Source: Deltaproteobacteria bacterium (lineage in GTDB: Bacteria; SZUA-79; Acidulodesulfobacterales; Acidulodesulfobacteraceae). From it: DNA of 64,000 bases. The stretch spans positions 24,724-88,723 of the forward strand of contig JAMDCP010000012.1 in assembly GCA_023489335.1 (NCBI GenBank), given 5' to 3'. How positions within the stretch are numbered: position 1 is the first letter of the stretch; each line of letters opens with the position of its first letter. The notes beneath the pieces were generated by a model. It had not been told where the DNA came from, did not search any database, and saw only the letters and a list, made by a program, of their open reading frames with translations. The translations under genes and the position numbers were made by a program. Positions 29,860 through 40,424 of this stretch are shown in pieces.

Positions 29860-30510
29860 CTAAATTCTTTCTTTCATTTCCATAATTGTCTTTTTGTAAT
29901 CATCGGTTTTAAATATTCCTGAGCCGCTGACGATGATATTTGCTCCGGAATTAGCAACATCCGCGATATTTAGCACCTTTATGCCGCCGTCAACCTCTAT
30001 TAATGTTTCCAACTCACGCTTTGCTATGATTTTACGCATATTTTCTATTTTAAACAAAGAACCATATATAAATTCCTGTCCGCTAAAACCTGGATTTACG
30101 GACATAATTAAAACCAAATCTATATAATCCAGTATTTCATCCAGAGCCGATATAGGCGTGGAAGGATTTATTGCAACCCCGGGGCTTGCGCCCAATTCTC
30201 TTATTTTTTCGACAGCCCTGTGCAGGTGGATACATCCTTCTTGATGTATCGTCAAGATATCCGCACCGCTCTTAACGAACTCTTCGATATACCTTTCAGG
30301 TTTATCAATCATCAAATGGACATCGAGCGGAATATCCGTCCCCGATTTTATTGCGCTGACAATATCCCATCCGGCGGTTATATTTGGAACAAATATGCCG
30401 TCCATAATATCAATATGTATTAAATCGGCGCCCGCTTCTTTTATTAATTCAAGTTCGGCCGCCAAATTCAACAAATTACCGGAAAGAATAGATGGCGCTA
30501 TCTTTTTCAT
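29860..30510 (-). CDS. rpe: Ribulose-phosphate 3-epimerase
   Basis: APSILSGNLLNLAAEL, HIDIMDGIFVPNIT, VHLMI, MSVNPGFSGQ, EVDGGI. Confidence 0.94.
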   Translation of the reverse strand: MKKIAPSILSGNLLNLAAELELIKEAGADLIHIDIMDGIFVPNITAGWDIVSAIKSGTDIPLDVHLMIDKPERYIEEFVKSGADILTIHQEGCIHLHRAVEKIRELGASPGVAINPSTPISALDEILDYIDLVLIMSVNPGFSGQEFIYGSLFKIENMRKIIAKRELETLIEVDGGIKVLNIADVANSGANIIVSGSGIFKTDDYKKTIMEMKERI

Positions 30511-30585
30511 TATTTTTATATTTTTATGTTTATATAAGATTTAATGGATTTAATGGCCTGGCCTGCTGTTATTCCGGTTCTTACC

Positions 30586-31449
30586 TTACGCAACCCCTCT
30601 TGCCATTTCCTTCAGCTTTTTAATCCTATCTTCCGTTGGGGGATGTGTGCTGAACAGGCTTTTAAAGGCGCCGCTCCTGAGCGGATTTACTATAAACATA
30701 TGTGCGGTAGCGTGGGTCACCTGATTTGCGGGCATCGGTTCTTCCTCGTTCCCTGCTTCTAATTTATTTAATGCGCTTGCCAAATAAAGCGGGTTGCCGC
30801 TTAGCCCCGCCCCGCCTTTATCTGCCGCATATTCCCTCTGTCTTGATATAGCAAGCTGAATTAATGTGGCAATTAAAGGGGCAAGTATTGCCATTACAAT
30901 TAAACCGACGATATTACCCTCCCTGTCGTTGCTCCTTCCTCCAAAACCGGTAAACATTGCCCCCCATTCAGCCATCCATGCAAGCATGCTAATCGCGCCT
31001 GCAACGGTAGCCGCAATGGAGCTTATCAGTATATCCCTGTTTTTTACATGGGTTAATTCGTGTCCTATAACGCCGGATAATTCGTTGTTGTTTAAAATTC
31101 TCATAATGCCCGTTGTAACGCAAACAGCGGCATGCTGCGGATTCCTGCCCGTGGCAAATGCGTTCGGGGTATCTTCATCGACTATATAAACCTTTGGCAT
31201 CGGGATATTTCCTCTTACCGCAAGATTCCTAACTATCGAATAAAGTTCCGGCTGTTCCGCCTCCGTCACGGGGGTAGCATGGTACATGGATAAAACCATT
31301 TTATCGCTGAACCAATATGTACCGATATTCATTATAGCCGCAAAAATCAGGGCTATTATCATACCCTGCGTTCCGCCCAGTACGCCGCCAGCAGCAATAA
31401 GAATAACCGTAAGCAGCATCATTAATATAAAAGTCTTAAAATAATTCAT
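30586..31449 (-). CDS. htpX: HtpX family zinc metalloprotease
   Basis: GVIGHELTHVKNRDIL, TGRNPQHAAVCVTTGIM, AADKGGAGLSG, STHPPTEDRI. Confidence 0.94.
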   Translation of the reverse strand: MNYFKTFILMMLLTVILIAAGGVLGGTQGMIIALIFAAIMNIGTYWFSDKMVLSMYHATPVTEAEQPELYSIVRNLAVRGNIPMPKVYIVDEDTPNAFATGRNPQHAAVCVTTGIMRILNNNELSGVIGHELTHVKNRDILISSIAATVAGAISMLAWMAEWGAMFTGFGGRSNDREGNIVGLIVMAILAPLIATLIQLAISRQREYAADKGGAGLSGNPLYLASALNKLEAGNEEEPMPANQVTHATAHMFIVNPLRSGAFKSLFSTHPPTEDRIKKLKEMARGVA

Positions 31450-31623
31450 GTAACTAAATCCTCATCTTTCATCTATAGATTGGCAGATTACGAATCAAAA
31501 ATCAGTGGAACTCGATTAAAAATCAACGAAACTCATCTCTTTTTTTCGTATTTATCGTTTGTATTTGCCTTATAAATCATTATACCTCAAAATTTTACGA
31601 ATTTGTTAAAAAAATAATTATCT

Positions 31624-32304
31624 TTAATCTTTAAACAAAAGTCCCCCTTTTTCTCCTCCTTCCGTATCTTCTTCTACCCTTTTATCCATGCTTGCTCTTT
31701 TTTCGACAACATCTTCAATCTCGTTAACAGACGGCAAATCATCCAAATCCTTAAGATTAAAAACCTCTAAAAAATGGTCCGTTGTTTTATAAATTAAAGG
31801 CTTCCCGATAATCTCTTTCCTGCCGGCAACTTTAATAAGATTTTTTTCCAATAAGAACTTTATTATGCCTCCCGAATCAACCCCTCTTACCGTATCCACT
31901 TCGCTCTTAATAATCGGCTGTTTATATGCTATAATCGATAATGTTTCTAATTGCGGCTTTGTAAACCTTTGCGGCTTTACCTTTAAAAATTCGGAAATTA
32001 TTCCGTAATATTCGGGCTTTGTCTTAAAGCTATAGTTATCGTTATTGACGGATAAATATATCCCGTGCCTGCCGTTTTCGTTAAATTCATCTTTTATAAA
32101 TTCTATTGCCTTTAAAATCATTTCCTTCTTTTTTTTATCTATTTTCCCTTTTTCTTTATTTTTATTTTTAGAACTTATATTAAAAATTTCGTAAAGCCTT
32201 TCTAAAGAAATTGGTTCGCCGGATGTAAATATTATAGCTTCCATTGCAGATTTAAGGATATTTATATCCTCGAAATAATCGTTTAATGGGTTTAATAAAA
32301 TCAT
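31624..32304 (-). CDS. scpB: Segregation and condensation protein B
   Basis: MEAIIFTSGEPISLERL, ETLSIIAYKQPIIKSEVDTVRGVDSGG, IGKPLIYKTTDHFLEVF. Confidence 0.92.
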   Translation of the reverse strand: MILLNPLNDYFEDINILKSAMEAIIFTSGEPISLERLYEIFNISSKNKNKEKGKIDKKKKEMILKAIEFIKDEFNENGRHGIYLSVNNDNYSFKTKPEYYGIISEFLKVKPQRFTKPQLETLSIIAYKQPIIKSEVDTVRGVDSGGIIKFLLEKNLIKVAGRKEIIGKPLIYKTTDHFLEVFNLKDLDDLPSVNEIEDVVEKRASMDKRVEEDTEGGEKGGLLFKD

Positions 32305-32348
32305 ATATTTACTTTGTTTAAATGCGGCGTGAATAAAACAGGTCTGCC

Positions 32349-33119
32349 CTATTTAGAATAAAGCCCGACTTTCAGGGAATCGAACCATGTCAAAAACCTG
32401 CCGACCATCTCCTTTCCCTTAAAAATGAGGCCATGCTGCGGCGCTATCATTTCGACATCGAGCTTCGAAACCCTGTCGATCCAGACCTTTTTCGGCTCAT
32501 TCGAGGGCATCCATCTCTTATGAAAATATTCCATATATTTAATATGGCTATCGAAGTCTTGAACAAATATATTTGGTTTTCTTTTTCCTTTTAAATCTTC
32601 TTTAGGAACAAGCGCCGCCCCGATATCGCCCGTAAAAAGTATTTTTGAAACAGGGTCGTAGAGGTTTAAGTGCCCGGGCGAATGTAAGTAATGCGCGGGG
32701 ATTATCTCAAAGGCGTAATCCTTTGTCATATTTAGCTTCATGCCTGTATCTTCAACCATTATCATATTTTCCGGTCTTGCTCCATAATGGGATATAAATG
32801 TGGACCAAATTCTGTCTATTATAACCTTCGAGTCGGTGATGGAAAGCCATAAAGCCAGTGCCGAGATTACATCCGGGTCCTGATGGGAAGAAAAGATGTA
32901 TTTAACTTCGGACATTCTTACTTCGCCGGCAAAGGCGGATGAAACGGACGAAAACATTTCTATGCCGCCGGGATCCATTATTGTCGCCACTTTATCGTGT
33001 ATGAGCAAATATTGGTTGGTATCTATTATGTAATCGGGCCTTTCGCTGTCCTTGCCAAAATAAATAAACTTATGATTGGGCGATTCAAACAGGATTTCGG
33101 AAATCATATATATGTTCAC
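32349..33119 (-). CDS. ODP-like diiron MBL-fold protein
   Basis: [51 protein letters not shown]: flavodiiron-like metal site without a flavodoxin domain. Confidence 0.8.
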   Translation of the reverse strand: MNIYMISEILFESPNHKFIYFGKDSERPDYIIDTNQYLLIHDKVATIMDPGGIEMFSSVSSAFAGEVRMSEVKYIFSSHQDPDVISALALWLSITDSKVIIDRIWSTFISHYGARPENMIMVEDTGMKLNMTKDYAFEIIPAHYLHSPGHLNLYDPVSKILFTGDIGAALVPKEDLKGKRKPNIFVQDFDSHIKYMEYFHKRWMPSNEPKKVWIDRVSKLDVEMIAPQHGLIFKGKEMVGRFLTWFDSLKVGLYSK

Positions 33120-33145
33120 CTATTTCAAGTTAAATTAATACAAAA

Positions 33146-33853
33146 TCACACGCAAATCTCTGAAACTTTGCTGCCTAAATTTTTAATCGTTTTCGTAAGC
33201 CCTTCATTTAATTTACTGTCTATTCTAAGGGTATCGTTAAGTTTCGCACTGACCTTTCTAATGCCGAAAAGGACATTGGATATTTCCTTTGTCGAACTTG
33301 AGGACTTTTCTGAAAGTTTTCTCACCTCATCCGCAACAACCGCAAACCCTCTGCCTGCTTCCCCAGCCCTCGCCGCCTCTATTGCGGCGTTCAAGGCCAA
33401 TAAATTGATCTGGTCGGTTATCGAAACAATGGTGCTCAGTATTTCATCCGTAAAAAGCGTCAGTTTATAAAGTTCGATTGAGTCGTCGTATGTCTTTTCA
33501 AGCGTTGAAAACGAGCTCGAATACATATGGTCTAACGAATCGATAAAGTTTTTCATATTATTTTTAGACTCTGTGCAATTTTTAACGAATTGGTTAAATT
33601 TTTCGTTAAGCCTGGGGAGTTCTTCGGAATCCTTTGCGCATGAACTAATAAGGTTATCTTTGCTTTCTATAGCCTCTTCCTGCCTTGATACTTTTAACTT
33701 TAACGCCTCTATTTCTTTTTTATAACCATCTATAACCCTGGCAATTTCGCTGTCTTTTTTGCTCAAAGAGAGGTTAAGTTCGTTATTCTTTTTTTTAAGT
33801 TCGGCAATTTCGCCAAGTAATTTTTGGTATTCATTGCTCGATATAAGTTTCAT
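33146..33853 (-). CDS. Soluble methyl-accepting chemotaxis protein
   Basis: [43 protein letters not shown] signalling tip; N-terminal coiled coil; no TM segment. Confidence 0.88.
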   Translation of the reverse strand: MKLISSNEYQKLLGEIAELKKKNNELNLSLSKKDSEIARVIDGYKKEIEALKLKVSRQEEAIESKDNLISSCAKDSEELPRLNEKFNQFVKNCTESKNNMKNFIDSLDHMYSSSFSTLEKTYDDSIELYKLTLFTDEILSTIVSITDQINLLALNAAIEAARAGEAGRGFAVVADEVRKLSEKSSSSTKEISNVLFGIRKVSAKLNDTLRIDSKLNEGLTKTIKNLGSKVSEICV

Positions 33854-33952
33854 AACGCTTCCTTGTTTTAAATAATTTAATAGCTATTTATATGCCTAAA
33901 ATTTAATACATATCTATTATATTTATATTTATTTTTAATTCAATATATATTT

Positions 33953-35839
33953 TTATAGATTTTTATATTTTTCGATTAAGCTCACGGAGCATTTTATTCC
34001 GTCCATTGCGCTTGTTATAATCCCCCCCGAATAACCCGAACCTTCGCCGCACGGATATAAACCCTTTACGGAGACCGATTCGAAATCATCCCCCCTTTTT
34101 ATACGGACGGCAGATGATGTTCCCGCTTCGACGGCCGTTAAAACAGAGTTTGAAACAAACCCCCTGAACTTCGTCTCGAATTCGATTAAAGAACCGGCTA
34201 TAGGTATATTTAAAAAATCCGGAATTATATTGGAAAGATTATAATATCTAACAGAGGGCTTATAAGAAGGTTTTGGCAAATCGGCAGATTTATTTAACGG
34301 CAAGGTTAATGATAAAGTATTTTTTGGTAAATTTTTAATAGCCGCAACCCTGTCGATAATGCCCTCTACATAATCCGCCGCCGGTTGAAACGGCGCGGTA
34401 AAATTACCGCCGCCGGCCTTAAAAGCCTTGCTTTCCACGCCTTGCCTGAATATCAGCCCGCCCATGTCTTCGGAAAGAAGGCTGTTATTCATAGAATTAC
34501 CCATATAGTCTAACATCTCTGGCCTAACCGTTGCTACAATAGCGCTGTTGGAATTTTCAAGGTCTCTTCCCGAATAACTCATCCCGTTAACGCAAAGATG
34601 GTTTTCCTTAGAACTTGAGTTTATAACGAGTCCTCCCGGGCACATACAAAACGAGTATCCGCCAAAACCTTTTGAACTTATATTATAATACACGCTCTCA
34701 AGCTCTTTGCCTGCACCTTCCTTTTTGCCGCCTTTGTAAACTTTACCCCCTTTAAAAAATAAATGATTAATAAAATCCCTTTTATGTTCTATTCTGAACC
34801 CGATAGCGAAAGGTTTCTTTTCCATATAGACCCCGCTTTTTTTTAACGACTCATAGGTGTCATAACTGTTGGAACCTGCGGCGATAATTAAGAAATCCGC
34901 TTTTAAAACCCTTTTATTAGTTATAATCGAATGCAGCATGAACGGTTTTGCATCCCCCTTTGGCGCATCCGTGATTATATCCGTCAATTCCTCTTCATAA
35001 AAGATTTCGACCCCGTTTTTTATAAGGTAGGTTCTGATGTTTTTAAGGATATGTATTAATTCGTCGCTTCCGAGATGCGGCTTATGCTCGGTCAAAATAT
35101 CGCTTTTTGCACCCATTTTTACCAAAAAATCTAAAACATATGATACTAACGGGTCATTTTTCCTAGTCGTAAGCTTGCCGTCGGAAAATGTCCCCGCCCC
35201 TCCTTCGCCAAACACGACATTGCTCTTTTCGTTAAATTTTGCGTTGTCGAATAAATCGTTTACATCCCTTATTCTATCTTCTACTCTTTTCCCTTTTTCG
35301 ATAATAATCGGCTTGAACCCGTTGTTTACTAACGAAACGGCTGCAAAAATCCCGGCAGGACCCATCCCTACAATTAAAACATTAGGCTTATTTTTTTTTG
35401 TTGCGCTATCCGCGTATTTTGTATTTTCAAAAATATTATTCTTTTTACCGTAAAAAAAGCCTTCTTCCTCTTTATCAGCCTTCCTTGCTTTTATTTTATT
35501 TTCAAGTAAATAATTTAGAATGAAATCTTCAACTTCAATATTATTTATGTTAAGCGCCTCCGTACCGACGCTTGCGCCCGTTTCAAATCTTTTAACTTTT
35601 ATATTTATAATAGCTTTAAAGACGGCTTTAGGCTCTTTTTGTCTTAAATCTAAAGATTTCTTAATAATCTTAGGATAAATTAACAAATCTTTTTTATCTA
35701 AATCCAGATTATTTTTTTCCGAACGGAATTTAAAATTTTCAAATATTTTATCCAAGCGCTTAGATAAAAAGTCCTCGTATGCCTTTTCGGAATGGTCGCC
35801 GCCGATTACTCCGGTTTTAAAATCGTATATAACTAACAT
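33953..35839 (-). CDS. FAD-dependent dehydrogenase (COG2509-like)
   Basis: VLIVGMGPAGIFAAVSLVNNG, FGEGGAGTFSDGKL, CPGGLVINSSS, PCGEGSGYSGGIITSAMDGI. Confidence 0.85.
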   Translation of the reverse strand: MLVIYDFKTGVIGGDHSEKAYEDFLSKRLDKIFENFKFRSEKNNLDLDKKDLLIYPKIIKKSLDLRQKEPKAVFKAIINIKVKRFETGASVGTEALNINNIEVEDFILNYLLENKIKARKADKEEEGFFYGKKNNIFENTKYADSATKKNKPNVLIVGMGPAGIFAAVSLVNNGFKPIIIEKGKRVEDRIRDVNDLFDNAKFNEKSNVVFGEGGAGTFSDGKLTTRKNDPLVSYVLDFLVKMGAKSDILTEHKPHLGSDELIHILKNIRTYLIKNGVEIFYEEELTDIITDAPKGDAKPFMLHSIITNKRVLKADFLIIAAGSNSYDTYESLKKSGVYMEKKPFAIGFRIEHKRDFINHLFFKGGKVYKGGKKEGAGKELESVYYNISSKGFGGYSFCMCPGGLVINSSSKENHLCVNGMSYSGRDLENSNSAIVATVRPEMLDYMGNSMNNSLLSEDMGGLIFRQGVESKAFKAGGGNFTAPFQPAADYVEGIIDRVAAIKNLPKNTLSLTLPLNKSADLPKPSYKPSVRYYNLSNIIPDFLNIPIAGSLIEFETKFRGFVSNSVLTAVEAGTSSAVRIKRGDDFESVSVKGLYPCGEGSGYSGGIITSAMDGIKCSVSLIEKYKNL

Positions 35840-35877
35840 AAAATACCAAATTACCGTGATTTTATTCGTGCTAAAGT

Positions 35878-36369
35878 TTATGATGGATTTACCAAAGACA
35901 CCGCGGGTTCTTTTGCCAACTCTTCTTTGCTTAATTTTATTGAATGTTTAAGCGGGATTAAAAGCACCGGGCACAGGGAATTTTTTGCAACCGAAAAAGA
36001 AATCGAACCCGATATAAATTCCTTAAAACCTATTTTCTGGTGAGTTCCTATGGCAATTAAATCCGACCCTCTTTTCCTTGAAAAGTTAAGAATTTCGGAT
36101 GCGGGGAAACCGTAAGATATAAAAATCTCATAATTTAAATAATATAAACCGGATTTTTTTAACTCATCTTCCACGGTTTTCCGTGTTTCCTCCATTTTAA
36201 GCTGAAGACCGGCCTTCCTGTTTATCACAGGAAACGGCACGTAAGGGATTACATGTAAAATGTAAAATTTTGCCGCATTTTCCCTAAAAAACGAAGCGGC
36301 TTGCGTCAATATAAAAGATGTTTCAAAATTTAAATCGATTGCGACAAGAACCTTTTTTTCTATTTCCAT
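35878..36369 (-). CDS. Universal stress protein family
   Basis: KKVLVAIDLNFE, SDLIAIGTHQKIGFKEFISGSISFSVAKNSLCPVLLIP. Confidence 0.85.
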   Translation of the reverse strand: MEIEKKVLVAIDLNFETSFILTQAASFFRENAAKFYILHVIPYVPFPVINRKAGLQLKMEETRKTVEDELKKSGLYYLNYEIFISYGFPASEILNFSRKRGSDLIAIGTHQKIGFKEFISGSISFSVAKNSLCPVLLIPLKHSIKLSKEELAKEPAVSLVNPS

Positions 36370-36535
36370 ATTTTAATATTATCTAATTCACACAATTTTT
36401 TCAAGGATTGTAAAATATTAAAATATTAATTGGCTTGATTTTTAAGAAAAAATCAAATATAATCTCACATAATCAAGCCGCTTGCCAAAGCGAAAGTCAA
36501 ATAATAACAATAATATTTTATACTATGGGGGATGT

Positions 36536-36787
36536 ATGTGTGAAGACTACCATGATTCAAATTTAACGAAAGAAACAATAAACCTTGAAATGGCAAGACA
36601 GTCTTTAATCGAAGAATTCCAGGCAATTAATTGGTATCAAGAAAGATTCGAACTTACCGGGGACGAGGAATTAAAAAAAATTTTAGCCCACAATAGAGAC
36701 GAAGAAAAAGAACATGCGGCAATGCTTATGGAATACATTAGGAAGCATGACCCTGTTCAGGACGACAAATTTCTTCATCACGATTAA
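36536..36787 (+). CDS. Encapsulated-ferritin-like (EncFtn) protein
   Basis: MARQSLIEEFQAINWYQERFELTGDEELKKILAHNRDEEKEHAAMLMEYIRKHDP; ATG 36536 preceded by GGGGG preferred over TTG 36482. Confidence 0.85.
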   Translation: MCEDYHDSNLTKETINLEMARQSLIEEFQAINWYQERFELTGDEELKKILAHNRDEEKEHAAMLMEYIRKHDPVQDDKFLHHD

Positions 36788-36794
36788 CTGCGGC

Positions 36795-37643
36795 TTAGTT
36801 AATCTCCGCCGTTCTAATGTTAATGTCCTTATCTATTTTTAACAATGTGTAATTGTCAATACACTTCCACCCCCTGTCGGAATCATAAGGCTCCGATGCA
36901 ACCACGGCTTTATCTCCGTCTATTAAATAATATAAAGAATAATATGCCAATCTTGGCTGCCTCACGGGGTCTTCCCCCTTCTTTTTAGCCTTCGCAAGCC
37001 TTAACGCATACAGGTCGTTTTTTGGATCTTTCAATAAAAAATTGATAGCGGTAAAGTCGAATCTATTAGCAAAATCGGAAATAAAATCTTTGAGTCCGTC
37101 AAAACCTATGCCATTTTTAAAATTGCCTGCAATTAAGTTTAATAGCGCCTGCGAGTCCGTCATAGATTCGTCCCCAAGGTTATAAATCGTTCCATTATGA
37201 GCCAGCACATAGCTTGAATAAGGGCTGTCAGAATTTTCCCAATCGGTAACATTATTAATCCCCTTAATTTCAAAAAAATCGGGATTCACATAGGGGTGGG
37301 CATGGATATTGTCAATCTCCCCTTTCCCGCTTGAAGCCAACCTTATATGCGATATTAAAAGATTCCCGTTAGTATAATTAAGTCTTTCGGATAACCCTGC
37401 GCTTTCGGTAATAGGATCCCCGCTTTTAAACAAAAACTCGCGCTCAGGTTCCCTATCCCCGTTGTTTTGCCGGGCATTTTTAAACGACATAATATATATG
37501 CCGAAGCCATCTTTGTGAGGGGCATCGTAAGCCTTTTTAGACTGTACCTTAAGGCTATGGAACGCTCCCCCGTTTTCTCTGTCTTCGATTATGTATTTAT
37601 AACTCATTTTATTTTTTGACATAACCCCTATCATTCTGCACAT
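36795..37643 (-). CDS. Class II glutamine amidotransferase
   Basis: MCRMIGVMSKN, SHIRLASSGKGEIDNIHAHPY, LAHNGTIYN, ASEPYDSDRGWKCI. Confidence 0.85.
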   Translation of the reverse strand: MCRMIGVMSKNKMSYKYIIEDRENGGAFHSLKVQSKKAYDAPHKDGFGIYIMSFKNARQNNGDREPEREFLFKSGDPITESAGLSERLNYTNGNLLISHIRLASSGKGEIDNIHAHPYVNPDFFEIKGINNVTDWENSDSPYSSYVLAHNGTIYNLGDESMTDSQALLNLIAGNFKNGIGFDGLKDFISDFANRFDFTAINFLLKDPKNDLYALRLAKAKKKGEDPVRQPRLAYYSLYYLIDGDKAVVASEPYDSDRGWKCIDNYTLLKIDKDINIRTAEIN

Positions 37644-37766
37644 GCTATTTTCTCCTCGTTTAACCTCTTATTTTAAGGCTTTTTTATTAAATTTATTATT
37701 TTTAGTTTAATATATATTAATAAAAATAATGCTTTTCAAAAAGCTTTAATATATGTTATATTAAAT

Positions 37767-37870
37767 GCGGGTAATCCGACAATACGGCAGGAAGATCGAA
37801 AACCCCGCCAGGTTCGAGAGAAAGCAACGGTATTGATTCGGAATGTGCGTGTTTTCTCGGATTGCCCTGC
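37767..37870 (+). ncRNA. ffs: Small bacterial SRP (4.5S) RNA
   Basis: Closing stem GCGGGTAATCCGA / TCGGATTGCCCTGC and conserved domain IV CCAGG-TTC-GAGA-GAA-AGCA-ACGG with GNRA tetraloop. Confidence 0.8.
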
Positions 37871-37952
37871 TATTAGCTATTTAAATATTTAGCCTTTATA
37901 GCTTTATAATAATATACCATAAAAACAATAAATATAAAGCATATCATCGAAA

Positions 37953-39821
37953 TTGCAGGCAAAAACTTTTCACACTGCCCTTCTCACGGGCAACGAAGCA
38001 ATAGCCGCCGGCGCTTATAAAGCCGGCGTTCGTGTGGCAACAGGCTACCCGGGCACCCCAAGTTCCGAAATTCTTCCTTATCTTGCAAGATTTAATAATG
38101 CCATCGTCAACTGGTCGATAAACGAAAAAACGGCGCTTGAAATAGCGATTGGCGCATCTATCGGCTATAAAAGGTCTATGTTTACCACAAAACATGTCGG
38201 ACTCAATGTAGCTTCGGACCCATTTATGACCCTTGCGCTCACGGGGGTTCGCGGCGGCATCGTCATTATCACCGCCGACGACCCTGCCATGCATAGTTCC
38301 CAAAATGAACAGGACAACAGGTTTTATTCAAAATTTGCCAAAGTTCCAATGTTTGAACCATCAGATAGCAATGAATGCTTTAAATTTACCGATGAGGCTT
38401 TTGAAGTAAGCGAAAGCTTCGATACGCCGGTTATAATCAGAATGACTACAAGAATATCCCACTCAAAAAGTGTTGTCCATATCGAACCGGTTTACCTGCC
38501 GAATATGAATTTAAATTCAGAAAACAAAAATAATTCTTATCTAAAAGAAAAAATCTACATTAAAGACATAGAAAAATTTGTTATGGCCCCTGTTTATGCA
38601 AGAAAAAGGCATAAAATTGCGATCGAAAGGTTGAAAAAATTACAGGAATTTTCAAATAATTCCGGCATTAACAGGATTGAATACAACAGCCTCGATTTCG
38701 GAATAATTACAAGCGGGGTTTCATACCAATATGTTAAAGAAATTGCTCCGTTTGCTTCCGTTTTAAAACTTTCTTTTTCTTATCCCGTTCCTGATTTACT
38801 TATTAAAGAATTTGTAAAAAGGGTAAAAAGCGTCATTATAGTCGAGGAATTAGAGCCGTTCATACAAAATGAAATATCCTCTATAGGCATAAACTTAAAG
38901 GGCAAAGAGATTTTTAACAGATTTGGCGAACTTACGCCCGATATGGTAAAAGAAGGGCTTATAAATGCCGGCTTTATTAAAAAATATGATAATAAATCGT
39001 CCGGCAAATTGCTAAGCAAGGGCGGCTTAAGCGAACTCGACAATCTTTTGAAAAAATTGCCTCAAAGGCTTCCCGCTCTTTGCAGCGGATGCCCGCATAC
39101 CTCCATATTTTACGCCCTGAAAAAACTCAAAGTTCCCGTTATGGGAGACATAGGCTGTTATACCCTGGGCGCATTGCCCCCTCTAAATGCAATGGACAGC
39201 TGTATATCGATGGGACTTGCCTTTGGAGCGGCACAGGGCTTATCTTTATCAAATTCCTCGCCCAAAAAAATTGCCGGCATAATGGGAGATTCTACATTTT
39301 TTCATTCCGGTATTACTTCCTTAATAGACGCAAAATATAATAACGCCTGTTTCACGGCAATTATTTTGGATAATTCGACAACCGCAATGACAGGCGGGCA
39401 GGATCATCCAGGAACGGGTAAAAACCTGTCGCCAGGTCAAGTTATGTCCAACAAAATAGACATAAAAAGAGTGGTGGAAGGCATTGGAATAGATGAAATA
39501 TACACAATCGACCCGTATGATTATAACGCCGTTTACAAAACCTTGAAAAAGGCGCTAAGCTCAAAAAATTTAAATGTGATTATTACAAAAAGGCCGTGCA
39601 TTTTATATCCGGTCAAAATCGATTTAGGCAAAAAATTCAAAATACTTGAAGGCTGCAACGGATGCGGCCTCTGCATGCAAACAGGGTGCCCTTCTATTCT
39701 TAATTCGGGTAAATTTTTGGATAATAATAAACCGGTTCCTTTTATCGATAGCTCATGCATCGGTTGTTCTATTTGCAAAGATATATGCGTATTTAACTTT
39801 ATCGAAGAAATTAAATCTTAA
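37953..39821 (+). CDS. iorA: Indolepyruvate ferredoxin oxidoreductase alpha subunit
   Basis: GYPGTPSSEILPYL, CSGCPHTSIFYALKKL, MGDIGCYTLGALPPL, GIMGDSTFFHSG, C-terminal 4Fe-4S motifs CNGCGLCMQTGCP and CIGCSICKDIC. Start codon uncertain (TTG). Confidence 0.92.
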   Translation: MQAKTFHTALLTGNEAIAAGAYKAGVRVATGYPGTPSSEILPYLARFNNAIVNWSINEKTALEIAIGASIGYKRSMFTTKHVGLNVASDPFMTLALTGVRGGIVIITADDPAMHSSQNEQDNRFYSKFAKVPMFEPSDSNECFKFTDEAFEVSESFDTPVIIRMTTRISHSKSVVHIEPVYLPNMNLNSENKNNSYLKEKIYIKDIEKFVMAPVYARKRHKIAIERLKKLQEFSNNSGINRIEYNSLDFGIITSGVSYQYVKEIAPFASVLKLSFSYPVPDLLIKEFVKRVKSVIIVEELEPFIQNEISSIGINLKGKEIFNRFGELTPDMVKEGLINAGFIKKYDNKSSGKLLSKGGLSELDNLLKKLPQRLPALCSGCPHTSIFYALKKLKVPVMGDIGCYTLGALPPLNAMDSCISMGLAFGAAQGLSLSNSSPKKIAGIMGDSTFFHSGITSLIDAKYNNACFTAIILDNSTTAMTGGQDHPGTGKNLSPGQVMSNKIDIKRVVEGIGIDEIYTIDPYDYNAVYKTLKKALSSKNLNVIITKRPCILYPVKIDLGKKFKILEGCNGCGLCMQTGCPSILNSGKFLDNNKPVPFIDSSCIGCSICKDICVFNFIEEIKS

Positions 39822-39839
39822 CGAACGAACCTTAAACTT

Positions 39840-40424
39840 ATGGATGCGCAAAATATATTAGTATGCGGAATCGGCGGACAGGGCGTAGTTCTTGCCGGAA
39901 AGATCATCAGTAACGCCGCTTACGGGAAAGGCTTCGATGTTAAGACTTCGGAGGTTCACGGCATGTCTCAAAGAGGCGGTTCCGTCTCAACTCATATAAG
40001 ATTTGGGGAAAAGGTATTTTCACCGCTTATACCGGGGCAGAGCGCAGATATAATTCTTTCGTTCGATATTTATGAAACTTTAAGATATGCCAGAGATTTT
40101 GCGGATAAAAAAACATTAATAATTTCGTCAAATTATGGTAAAATTCCACTGTGGGCATCCGCCCGTGAAAATGACGGGATTTCTATTGCAGAGATTACCG
40201 GGACTTTAAAAATTAATTTTGATAAACTGCTCACGGTTAATAAGAAAGAAACGGCAATGGCTTTAGGAAATGTCAGGGTTGCTAATATTATACTGCTCGG
40301 GCTTTTGTCAAAATTTACCGATATAGAAGAGGATTTTTGGCTTAAAGCTATCCAAGACAGCGTTCCCGAAAAAACTAAAGAAATAAATATTAAGGCATTT
40401 TTAATAGGCAGAAATGAAAAATAA
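39840..40424 (+). CDS. iorB: Indolepyruvate ferredoxin oxidoreductase beta subunit
   Basis: NILVCGIGGQGVVLAGKII, TSEVHGMSQRGGSVSTHIRFG. Confidence 0.92.
   Translation: MDAQNILVCGIGGQGVVLAGKIISNAAYGKGFDVKTSEVHGMSQRGGSVSTHIRFGEKVFSPLIPGQSADIILSFDIYETLRYARDFADKKTLIISSNYGKIPLWASARENDGISIAEITGTLKINFDKLLTVNKKETAMALGNVRVANIILLGLLSKFTDIEEDFWLKAIQDSVPEKTKEINIKAFLIGRNEK

Noticed and set aside
37944-38303. Minus-strand 119-aa ORF
   Set aside because: Antisense to the conserved IorA N-terminal domain.
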